This document shows, piece after piece, positions 22,601-34,600 of a stretch of 64,000 bases of DNA (position 1 is its first letter; the number at the start of each line of letters is the position of its first letter). The position numbers and the translations under genes are program-made. The notes under the pieces were generated by a model, which was not told where the DNA came from, did not search any database, and saw nothing but the letters and a program-made list of their open reading frames with translations. This DNA comes from Notamacropus eugenii (lineage: Eukaryota; Chordata; Mammalia; Diprotodontia; Macropodidae): contig NC_092874.1 of assembly GCF_028372415.1 (NCBI RefSeq), positions 331,966,651 to 332,030,650 of the forward strand, written 5' to 3'.

Positions 22601-25600
22601 GACTTAGAGGAAGGCTTGGACAGTAGGCAAATGAGGTTAGAAGGCATGAATGTGTTGTACTGTGCACTGCTGGAAAGAGCACCTCTAATCAGTGAGATCA
22701 AAGATTTATATAGGTATAGAATAAAGGTAAATCTTTGATCATTGTGGCTTTTTCCACATGCAAAAATAAGGTTAGCTAAGCCACAGAGGCAGTATGGTGA
22801 AATGGAAAGATCACTGGATTTAGAGTCTCAAGCTCTGGGTTCAAATCCTGGTTCTACTACTGTTAGCTATATGATTTAGAGGAAGTCACTTTTTCTTTCT
22901 GGACCTCAGTTTGTAAATTGGTGTTCATTTGTAAAATTGATTGAATTAAATGATCTTTAAACCTTGTGAACTAATTTTTTATAAGAAACAACTGGAAATT
23001 AGTTTAGAAAAGGTTTTTTGTGAGTTTATTCATTGTATAACATTGATTTCTTGAATTATCAGCAGTATTACATAACCCCTCCTGTTTTAAAATTTTTTCA
23101 GTATGTTTTGTTTTTCCTATGATAGTTTAGGCAAATGATTTATAGGTATAGCTATTACAGCATTATCAAAATAATCATTAATTATGTCTGAAAGAATACT
23201 GTTAATTCTTTTGTGCCTTTAACAGTACTGTAAACTGTAAGGCTTATGTGTCCTTTCATAGAAATAAGGGAAATTATTTTTTTTCTTCTTGACATTCTAT
23301 GTGCCTTACCTTATGCAATAAATACCTTTCTGAAAAATTGGCTGTAAAGTAAATCATTTTCCAGTTATTAAATGGGATAGGCTTATAATGGAAAAATGTT
23401 GTAGTCCCAAGAAATAAGTCACATGAAATCAAAAAAACTTTAAAATTACATGTAGGAAAAACAATAATTTTCTGACAAAAAATAGTAATACTCAAAATTA
23501 AGTTGCACAGTACAAATAAAGAATATAAACTTAAAATATTTTGCCAGAAACTGCATTTCCTTGAGGCTCGATCTACTGGAAAGGGGGATGTGTCCTGTCT
23601 TGTATAGTCTTTTAAATTCAATCTATGCCATTGTAAGTATTCTTAAAGAGTTGTTGTCTCTAAAGTGATTATCTTGTGTAAATATTTTTGTGACATGTTT
23701 GTATACTTTGTGAGGTGTTTATTATGAGAATGGTTCAGGTACAAAAGGATCATTTCCATGATTTCTTTCCCAAAATGGTAATAGTTCACATTTTTGTAAG
23801 ACTTGAAAGTTTACAAACCACCTTCCTCACAACAACCTTCTGAGGTAATAGTATTATAGAATTTAGCTCTGGAAGTAACCTTAGAGGTCATGTAGATTAG
23901 CTCTCACCTTACAGATGAGGAAGTAGAAGCCTGGAGAAATTGTGACTTGCCCAGGGTCACATAGCTAATTAGTAAGAGAGCCAGGATTCAGACCCAGGTC
24001 CTCTGACTCTAAGTCTGCTGCTTTTTCCACTTCACCACAGTGCCTCTATATGATTAATTATTGACAGGATCTTTAAAAAAAAAATAATGAAAGATGCAAC
24101 TAAATACGGAGTTAGAATGAAAAGTAATGTTTGTATTTGTTTCCCAACCCTTTTAAGTAAGATTTCAACTATTAAGCCAAAATCAGATTTTACCTTCTAT
24201 TCATTTCAAAATAATGTTGGTTTTTCAAAGTATTATATTTGAATCTTTAGTCACATTTTTAACTAATGTTTTCTGAAAATTGTGCAAATCTGAAGCTCGC
24301 ATGAAATACAAGTAAAAAAGACAATTTCTTGGCTTATTAAAGCTGGTATACTTTAGTGATGAAATTAAACTACACTGAACTTGGATACTCCCTCCTTATT
24401 TGTCCTGAAATTTAACGTGTATTTGTTTTTATATGTGAATCTATTTAATTTCCTTCCCTCTTCTGGGGAGGAAAAATAAAACTTGTCTCCTTTTTTGGGG
24501 GGAAGTGTTTATAAATTAAATTTTGCTGATGAGAGTATTTTTATTTTTAGATTGTTCTTTAAGATTGTATGGGTCATCTTATAGCAGATTTGGTTTCAAA
24601 AATTCGGACTTAAACATTGATGTTCAGTTTCCAGCCACTGTAAGTATGAAATTTTTTTCTAAAACCATAGCAAATTGTGATGAAATCTTTGTGAATATGA
24701 GTTCTATAAGAATATGTTGTGTTTCCTTTATTTGAACTCGTTCTTTGGAGCAATTCTGGATAATCAGCTTTTAGCTGAAATTGTGCCAGCTTCTTTTCAG
24801 ATGTTTCAGCTTGTGTCTTGTGGTAGTAGTTCTGCCCAATTTATAAATAACCTTGTTTTCATGAAGCTTTATTTTTAAATTTACATTCTCAATAGCCTCT
24901 CCAGATAGCTACCAAGCTGCTATTCTGTTGAATCTGACAATTGCTAGGTTTTGTTCACTTGAAAAAACAAAATTTCCTGGTAATGGGTTTGTTCTTGTTG
25001 TTTTTTTTAGTTTTATCCCACAATATCCATGTTCAATAAAACACACTTGTTAAATATAAAACATTGTACTAGGTTACTGTTATGGCTACAAAGATCAGTA
25101 AGTTTTGTTCACAAGAAATTTATTTCTATCAGACAGTTCAGTGTTCTTTAATTTTCTAGTCTAATAGATAGCGAACTTTTTGGTCTCAGGACCGCTTTAC
25201 ACTCCAAAACATTATTGAGGACCCCAAAAACCTTTTGTTTATGTGAAGCTATAATTTATTGATTTTTTTTACCATATTAGAAATGAAAACTGATAAATTT
25301 AAAAGCATTTATTCATTTAAAACTAACAGTAATAAACCCATTACATGTTAACATAAATAACATTTATATGAAAAATATTTCCCAAAACAAAAATAGTTAG
25401 AAGGGTGATATAATTTTACATATTTTTCCAAATCACTTTAATGTCTAGCTTAATAGAAGACAGTTGCATTTTTATCTCTTCTGTATTTAGTTTGTTGCTA
25501 TATGTTGTTTTGGTTGAAGCATATGAAGAAAATCCAGCCTTACACATACATGTAGTTGGAAAAAGGAGAAGTATTTTAATGGACAGCTAATGTCTTACTA

Positions 25601-28600
25601 TTATTGCAAAAGTAATTTTAACCTAGGAGACCTCTAGAAATTCATGGACCAAACCTAGAAAACTGACATTCCAGTCCAATTGCTCCTTTTAATTTTGTGC
25701 CATTTGGTAATAGTAGTTGTGAATCACATCTGTAGTAAACTTTGAAGGGTTCATATTTACCGTGTATTCATATGGTCTATAAAGATTCTGGTAGTAGAAT
25801 TTTAGTACTGCAAGGGACTTTCAAGATCACTTAGTTCCCTTTCTCCTCCTTTCCAGATGAGGAAACTAATCCCCAAAGAGGTTAATTTATTCATTCAAGC
25901 CTGGAGGTAGCAGAACAGTACCCATACAGATTCTCTACCTAGCAGTTATGATTAAGAGCTAGAAGGAGCCCCCCTCCCCCATCTTTTAGTCTAACCCTCT
26001 TATACTTCCTTGGTCTTTATAGGCTCTCCTTTTTATTGCCCATAAATGGGAAAAACGTTTCAGTCTCACAGAATGTTAAACATTTATTCTGTAACAGGTA
26101 ATCTTTTGTAATTAGAATGTATAAATACAGTCAGGAACTTTGCTAAATTTTTCTTTGTATTGTTGTGCCTCTTTGAGTAAAAACTGAAAAGCTTCCCCTT
26201 TTAATCATACTGTCGTTGTTTACCCCACGTAGTTGAGGAGCTTGTTCTAGAGAACAGAAATGGAGATGCAGATTGATGTCAGTATTGTAGTCCTCCCCTT
26301 GCCTGCTGTATGTCACTTATTTTCCCCCCTTTTCCCGTATCCTGCTAATGGTCTGTTCACTTCAGCTTCCCTAGTTTTCTGCATACCCATGGGGATTGTT
26401 TTTTATGGCTACTTGGGCAGCTCACCAACCAATCATAAATTGAAAATTGGAAGCCTTTAATCTTCGAATATTCTGGTCAATTATCCGCCCAATCGTAATA
26501 CTTCTTAGTTGATCCTTGTGTCTTTGTGTCAGCTCTTCCCCAAAGTCTTCCACAGGTGAGGTACTATTAGTTATTTAATATTCCAGTTGCCTAGATGACA
26601 GATTTCCAAAGTATAACCATGTATTACTTGTTCTTCTGGCTATCTTCATCATAGTTTAAAAGGGAAAGCTTTGTGTCCTAAAGAATAAATACTTAATGCA
26701 CATATGCCTTTGTAATTATTAGACTTTTCACTTCCATATCAATATGTACATTTCCTGTTTTGAACAGTATTTTATCACAAGTAAAATTAAAATACTTGTG
26801 AATTGAGCTATCTCATTTTTTGATGTATTTGGATTATTTCGTAGATGACTCAACCAGATGTGCTCTTACTTATTCAAGAAAATTTAAAGAACAGTGGTAA
26901 GATGTATCATATTTTTCACTTGTATTCTTAAAATCATTCTTTTGTGTTGAAATTGCCCATTTAATCCTGATATTTTGAAAAAAAGGAACTTTAGATGTTG
27001 CATATTGTTTGAATATATGTGTGAAAAATAAACATTGAGTTTATAGGAATTTCTGATTCGTAGGAAATTGTAGGATTTAGGACTGGAAGAAATTCTATCT
27101 CTCAATCCTTCAGGTCACATAGTATTACCCTTTCATTTTACACATGAGAAAGTTGAGACCCCAAAACATGAAGTTGTTCTCCCAAATCACATAAGTGTTA
27201 AATAGCTAGGATTTAAACACGAGTCTGCTGACTCCAAATGTAGGGTTCTTTCCACTATTGCAGGCTATGCTTCCTGCTAGTAGTTCTATTGAGAATAGTT
27301 GTTAGGTTAAGTATGATCATATGTATGGATAAAACTTATTCCTCCATAAAAAAAATTGAATTAGTTTGGATCCTAATATATTGGGCCTAATGTATTAGAT
27401 TGGAACCTAATATATACATAAGATTTTTATAAATTATACATGCTTGTGAAATTAGAATAGGATGAAAGATAATAGAATTTTAGAGACCTTGTAGATAATC
27501 TAGTCCAAGTATTCTACCCTCCTGCCTATTTATTTTCCACAAGAGAAGATTGAGATCCAGTTAGCATTATCTGAACTTAGCCCAGGCTTCTCGACTCCCA
27601 GACTAGTATTCCTTCCATGTTACCATGCATTTGTAAGCCCCCTAACTGATATAGAAATGAATAAAAAAAATTAAGTTGAAATAAATGACACACTGCAATT
27701 TTAAAATGTGTAAATTATTATCTCTTCCCTTTTACCTGTTATTTAGCCTTCATATACATGCACATACATAATATAACCACATCTTGACTTCAAGCCTAAA
27801 GTGAGTTTTGGCAAAGTGATCTATGATCTATAAAGTTTATCAGTTGGTTAATGCAGTGTCCATCACTAACTGTTTATATTTCTTGTATTCTCAATGGAAT
27901 ACTTCATTTTATGTTCTTCAGTGTTCCAGGTGAAGAGAACCGTTTTCTAATAATTAATTTTCTGATAACTCATAGCATATTAAAAAGGTATTTTTAATAA
28001 AGCTTTCAGCATTGAGCCTGGAAAATAAAGGTAGACCCAAATATTTTATCCTACTTTAATCATTAAAAGTCCCTAAAGAAAAGCAGATGGCAGCCAGAGT
28101 TTAAATAAGCAAAAGTGTAAATCCAGGCATCAGTTATGAATTTGCCAGTTGTTGATGGAAAGTTGCAAAACAACTTTCTGTTTATCGTGATCAGAGTACA
28201 AAAGGTAGTATTAGTTATGGTAAATGTGAAAGTTTATTTTGAGTTCTCTTGATAGAGTGTAAAGAGCACTGGTTTAGGAGCCCGAAGAGCTGGATTCAGA
28301 TCCCACTTCTGCTAGTTTTACTACCCTTGTGAGAGTCATGAAAAATGTGAAAATAGAACTACTATTGGAGTTGGTCTTTTCCATTTCTCATTTTGATTTT
28401 GCCCAAGATCCAACAATTAGCAAGTATTAAGCACTAATTCTGTGTCAGTCATTGTATCAGGCTCTGGGATACAAAGACAAAAAAATGAAATAGTCCCTGC
28501 CTTTAAGGAATATGGGGAAAGACTATAAATGCGTGTATCCCATGGAAGTACCAGGATGGTACTCATTGACAGAGGGAACTCCTCGAGGAGGAAACCTCCT

Positions 28601-31600
28601 CTACCCAAGCAGCTTAGAACTTCAAGGGGTGCAAAGCTGAGCCAGCTGTTTAGTGTCGCATGGCCCATGTGTGACTGGATGGAGCAGATGCAGGATGTGA
28701 TCGAGGTCTTCTGGCTCCTGGACCAGGTCTCTCTCCACTACTTCAGGCTTGCTCCCTCTCATATAGAAGTCTATACAAAATCAATACAAAGTGTTTAGGG
28801 AGAGAGGCTATTAGCATAGGTGACCAAAACCTTCCTTTTAAGAATGGTTAAGAAAGTTGATTTTTATAGAAGTGGTAGAACAGATTTTAGTAATGTTTAT
28901 AGTATTTCTACATACTTTAAATGTCACTTCAATATCTCTTAGTCTTATACTCCTTTAAAAATAAGTGGTGTGATTTAATCTGTACAATATGTTTTCTTAA
29001 CCAGCCATCAGCTTTTTCCTTGGCATTGAAAAAAAATCAGTTAAAAAAAAAATCTCTCCAATAAACACAGCCACTGAGAAGTCTGAGGCTTGTTGGGTCG
29101 CTAATCTCAGGAATTCCAGCCAAAGTAGGGGTAAAGGTGATTGGGTATCAGCATTAAGATTGGAGCCAGGAGCTCCCTATGAAAACAAGAGCCTTTCTAG
29201 GTCAAATGGAGCAGGTCAAGCTTCCATGCCAATAAGCAGCTGGATTGGACCCCCTCAGTTGCTGCTGCATTTAAGTTTGGTTGAAATGGGGAGACCCAGT
29301 CTCAAAAAGAAAACTGTACAATTCTTTTTGAATCCTTAGACCCTAGTACTTGTATCTCTCATTTTTACACTTAGGTTTGAAGTAATGCTTTTTTTGATAG
29401 GTCTCTTTTAAAAGACCAAATCAAAAAAGCCTCTCCTAATACTTGCACTTTATCAAGTTCTATTTTTACAAAAGCTTTTATTAACACGCTTAATATTTTT
29501 TCTTTCCTCAGAGTCTTTCATTGATATTGATGCAGATTTCCATGCTAGGGTACCAGTGGTGGTGTGCCGAGAAAAACAAAGGTCTCAGTTTGTATCTACT
29601 GTTTATAGGCATTAAGGTCACATAGATCAACAGGAAATGTATGTAATTGTCTAAGTGACTCAATTGCCAGAATAAGTTGATGAAATACATTAGTATTTCA
29701 CAAATTTACTATTCTCATTTGCTGTATTTTGGGCAATTCAGGTAGAAATCATTTTTTTTAAGCCGATTCCATCAAAGAAAACAATGTTGGGGGGAAAACA
29801 TTCCTCACCCATTTCAATTACATGACTAATGCATTGCATAGTAATGACATGCTAGCATGAATATATCCATCTGTCTCTCTATCCATCTGTAGTCCCATAT
29901 AAAGCAACACTGACTCTTTGGTAGGTGTGAATGTCTCCTTTTCCTTGGACACATTCCTCCCATGCTTTGTTATATGCAGTTCTGCTGTGCTTCTTTTTAA
30001 TAGAAATTAACTTTTTCATTCTTGTTCCTGTTTCTTAGAAACACTTTTCATAGTCTGAATTATGAAGTAGTTTCAGCTCAAACTTTTATGATTATCTTAA
30101 ATCTTAGTATGGGGGAAGAAAAAATAGTTCTATTTTGAAGTTTTGTTTTGTTTTGTTTTTTCATTGTTTTAGTGGACTCATTTGTAAAGTGAGTGCAGGA
30201 AATGAAAATGCTTGTCTGACCACAAATCATTTAGCTGCTCTTGGAAAACTAGAACCTAAACTGGTCCCTTTGGTAATTGCATTCAGGTACTGGGCAAAGG
30301 TAAGTGTGGGTCTTCTAAATACAGTCATATATTCTTACACGAAGATAAACTTGCACATGCAATATGCTTTAAGTTTTTAGCCTCTTATTTTTATTTTTTT
30401 TAATTTTGGATATGTATCAGAATCTGTATATAATACCTTATATGGGCAAATGGAAGAAATGTTGAAATCCAAACAAGGAGTAGAAATTTTGATATTTTCA
30501 TTTCCTTAAAAAATTTCAATTTAAGCATTAAATTCAGTGGCCTCCTTTTAAAAAAAAAGTCAAAGAAAATATTACAATTTTAATTATACTTTCTTGATTT
30601 GGGACCCAAACAGGGACAGGATGCATTCTGAATGTCTGAAATTTTAAAGTTAGTGAAATTGAAATAGTGATAGAAGAGGGCTACAAAATTTTAAACTCAA
30701 ATTGAGGTGGTAGTACAGTTTCTCTTTTAACATTTAGAGGTACAGATGATTATATAATCATATAAACTTAGATTTGGGTTCAAACAGAGTGACCAAGACC
30801 TCTGTAAAACAGTGGCTGAACTTGAAACTGCTGAAATAGAGTGACAATAATGATGATAAAGGAATCACAATTATATAGTGTCTTTTGACTTATAAAGCAC
30901 TCATGATAACCCTGTGAGGTAGGCAGGGAAAATATTGTCATCCCCAATTTATAGATGAGGAAACCAAGTGTCAGAGGCAAAGTTTGCCCAAGATCACACA
31001 GCTAGTATGATCAGGACCAGGGTTCAGATTCAGTTGTCTCCTAAATATACTGGTCCAGTGGGTTTTGCTCTATACTGCATGTCCCTGGTTGGTCATATAA
31101 TTTACATTTGTTACTGGTAATAGGAGTCAGTAAATTTTTTTAAACTACAGAACATCATACTTTACTATAGTATTTTGCCAGATAATTGAAAATTGGGTCA
31201 TGCTTAATCCCCTTGAATTGTTCACATCCTCAGAATTGTTAAAGGCACTAAGTTATTATTGGCCATTCATTGAAAGAGTGATTTGAGTTTCAAAGGCATA
31301 GACAGCTAGGTGGTGCAGTAGATAGGATGCTGGGCCTGGAGTCAGGAAGACTCATCTTCTTGAGTTCAAATCAGACCTCAGAAACTTATTAGCTGTGTGA
31401 CCCTGGGTAAGTCACTTATTCTTGTTTGCCTCAGTTTCTCATCTGTAAAATGAGCTAGAGAAGGACATGGAAAACCACTCCAGTATCTTTGCCATGAAAG
31501 CCCCAAATGAGGTCAACAAAGAGTCAGAAACAACTGAATGAGTTAGCTCTATTTGAAACACAATGGACTTTTTAAACGCCTGGTTCTTCAGAGCTATATT

Positions 31601-34600
31601 TCAAGAAATCATATTTGGAAATTGCCCAGGGCAAAAAGTAAATTATCTCAACCTTTTGAAAATGATGAATGGGTGGATGGTATGGATGGATGATTAAAAT
31701 ACAATTTAAAAATGCTCCTAAGCCCCAGACTATCTTGCAAAATGTAAGCTCCCAGGCCATTGCCAGTCATCTTGACTTTTGTCACTGAACTTTGATGACT
31801 CTGGAGGAGAGAGTGGGGCTTATGACTTTGTACATCACTTAAAGCCCGTTCATACACAACTCAAGACATCACCCTCATGATGTCATTGGTCCCCTTCAAG
31901 AGTGAAGGACAAACAGCAACAATTAGTGTTTTTTGTAAAAAGCCAAGTTAGATGTACAGCTTAGAGCAGTTGGTGGTACAGTGGATAGAGCACTGGACCT
32001 GGAGTCAGGAAATGCAAATCTGGCCTCAGATACTTACTAGGTTTATGAGCTTGGACAAGTCAAATAATAGCTCTCTGACTCAGTTTCCTTATCTGGAAAA
32101 TGCATCTACCTCTCAGGGTATTGTGAAGATAAAATGAGATGATAACTATGAAGAAATATGCAAACCTTAAAATGATATAAATGCTAGTTAATTGTTACTA
32201 ATAACAAGGCAAAGCCAATTTTGCCCACTATCAGGATCTAAACCAGTGACTTTTACTGCTGTAACCACCTGGGCTTTGGACTTTAAAGCAGATCAGATCA
32301 ACAAGCTTGCTGAGCACTTACTATGTACACATGACCTGTTTCTTTAGGAGCCAGTGTGCTAAGTCACTTATACTTTACTCACGTTTGTTTTTTTTTTTCT
32401 TAACAGGTGGTTTAAATTGGTGCTGGTTATTTTTTATATATAACCAGTCTTGGAGAATGAAGAGTTTAGTCAAAATAGACTCATACACTTCCCCCTTTTA
32501 TTTTAGCTTTGCTGTACAGATCATCCTGAAGAAGGGGGCTTACCACCCTATGTATTTGCCCTAATGGCCATTTTCTTTCTTCAACAAAGAAAAGAACCAG
32601 TTCTGCCTGTATATCTAGGATCATGGGTAAGTTTCACTTTATTTAAAAATTATAAAATTGTATCTTTTACAAAAAAAGCATTTGCTTTGAAGCATACTTT
32701 TCTCAATTTTACCACTGAATTCATGTCCTTTCTAGCCAGGAAAATTCAGTTCAATTAAATATGTTTATTCAGCATTCGAAATTTAGACAAGACACTGTTA
32801 CAGAATAATCAAGTGCATTAGAGATTGAGTGTTCAGGGAGAGGGGAAGAAGGAAGACCACTGGAGTTGATCTTCAGAGGTTGGGTAGGAATTGACAAATG
32901 CAGAAATGGACAAGCTGATGGTAGAGCAAATCAGAAGTAGAATATTCTTATTTTTCTGAAGAATAGCATACATGTTACAGAGTGATATGAATTGTGGTTT
33001 AAAAGCTTGAGATTCCAGATTGTGAATGGCCTTGAATTCCACATAGAGCAGTTTGAACTTGACGTAGCTGGCAGTAGGGAGCCACCAAATATTTTTGCTG
33101 TCTGCTTCTTCCTGTAACTTCCTTAACTTCTACTCTTAAGAATTTGGATGCTGTGCAACTTGGAGTGTATATGTTTAGTAGCAATATTGCTTCATTCCCT
33201 ATGGTGTCTATTAGCATCATATAGTTTCCTTCCTTATCTCTTTGATTAGATCTATTTCTGCTTTTGCTTTGTCTGAAATCAGGATTGCTACCCCTGCTTT
33301 TTTTACATCAGCTGAAGCACAATATATTCTGCTCCAACCTTTTACCTTTACCCTGTGTGTATGCCCCCATTTCAAATATGTTTCTTGTGAACAACATATT
33401 TTTGGATTATGGTTTTTAAACCATTCTGCTATCCACTTCCGTTTTATGGGAGAGTTTATCCCATTCACATTCACAGTTGTGATTACTCTCTGTGTCTTTT
33501 CCTCCATCCTCTTTCCCCCATTTGTGCTTTTAGTTCTCTCCTCTTCCTTCCTGTCCACAATAAAGTTTTAATTTTTGATCACCACCTCCCTCAGTCTTCC
33601 CTCCCTTCTTTCAGCCCCCCTCCCTTTAACTCCCCTTTTTCCTTATTACTTCCCTCCTTTTTAGCCTCCCCTTCCTTTTCTTTCCCCTTTCCCCTCCTAC
33701 TGCCTACAGAGCTAGTTAGATTTCTATACTTAACTGAGTTTGTTGTTCCCTCCTTGAACCAAATCAGATGAGAGTAAATCTCAAACAATGCTCATCACCC
33801 TACCCTCTTTCCCTCTACTGTAATATGTTTTTGTGCCTCCTTCTGTGATGTAATTTACCTTTTTCTGCCTCCTTTTCACATCTTCCATTACAATCCCTTT
33901 GCACCCTTAAATCACATTTTTTTATCATCACATCATTTTATTTATGCTCACTCCCTCTATCTATGTGTATCCCTTTGCGATTTTCCTAGCCTCATGGCCT
34001 AAGAGACTGTTTACCCCTTCAGCTAATCCCACTGTTCCAGGACTTTGCCTGGGTAAGTATTCTCTGGGTTTTTCAAAGTCAACAAGAAGAGGGAGCTAGC
34101 ATTTACTGATCACTGCCATCAAATAGGTAACTTATAGACATTTAATCTGCGGGCTCATAGTGTCAGGAGTGGCTGCTGCACTTACCTGGGGTTCTGTAGC
34201 TCTCTCTCACTCAGTTCCACTGGACTCCCATCCTGAGCTGATATGTTTGAGAATCTCCACTGCTGCAGCTTCAGCTTGACTTTGCTATGGTGATGTCCAT
34301 GCTAGTACTCCACCAAGTATTTTTGAACAGAGGAGTGACATGGGTAGCTCAGTGCATAAAGAGGGATTAGAGGAGTTGGGGAGAGAATAGAGGCAGGAAG
34401 AATCCTTAAGACACTAAGCATTTGATGATTGGCAGGTTACTTTCTGTGTAGTATGACTCTGAAGTACCTGACTTTTTTCCCCTAGAAAGAAATATAAGCA
34501 TTTAAGAGTGTAAATATTATGAGACATGGGAAATGGGAGCAAAGCACAATGGCTGGAGAGATGGTCTGTGAGTCCAGGCCTGCTTTAAGTCCTGTATCAG

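Larger units (their letters stand above)
18722..24550 (+). other. TUT7 intron 5
   Basis: About 5.8 kb, largely RTE LINE with an L1 3' end, then MIR-type SINEs. No host gene. The stretches 18722-19200, 22980-23765 and 24060-24550 show nothing recognisable. Confidence 0.65.
24640..26844 (+). other. TUT7 intron 6
   Basis: Holds the ancient repeat at 25165 and a weak MIR-like piece at 25795. Nothing recognised in 24640-25160 or 25960-26844. Confidence 0.6.
26897..29511 (+). other. TUT7 intron 7
   Basis: Contains SINEs, an L2 end and a 7SL RNA pseudogene. The stretches 27625-28240 and 28645-29050 show nothing I recognise. An 89-codon open frame at 28529-28798 overlaps an antisense SINE tail and is not supported as a gene. 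Confidence 0.6.
30771..31927 (+). repeat. Intragenic duplication, copy in intron 9 (contains pseudo-exon 16)
   Basis: Aligns in direct orientation with 42476-43567 nearly end to end: exon 16 remnant, MIR, unique sequence (TCACATCCTCAGAATTG in both), SINE, more unique sequence (TTGAAACACAATG and CAAGAAATCATA in both) and a family B SINE. Within the exon part (30771-30835 against 42476-42540) 54 of 65 bases are identical. The copy reads SDQDLCKT where the exon has SDLDICMT. Its donor is GAA|ATAGAG instead of GAG|GTAGAG, so it should not be spliced as an exon. Confidence 0.9.
30300..32506 (+). other. TUT7 intron 9
   Basis: Hosts the 1.1-kb duplicated segment (30771-31927) and a further SINE. 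30300-30770 and 32210-32506 show nothing else recognisable. Confidence 0.65.

Noticed and set aside
28529..28798. 89-codon open frame in intron 7
   Set aside because: Overlaps an antisense SINE tail and lies between repeats, with no start context, splice signal or family resemblance that I can support.
32225..32295. tRNA-like stretch on the minus strand (GGTTTAGATCC resembling a B box)
   Set aside because: No convincing A box or cloverleaf pairing; the match is too short.
33409..33771. 120-codon + strand frame rich in Ser, Pro and Phe
   Set aside because: Antisense of the L1 endonuclease remnant and the adjoining pyrimidine-rich stretch.
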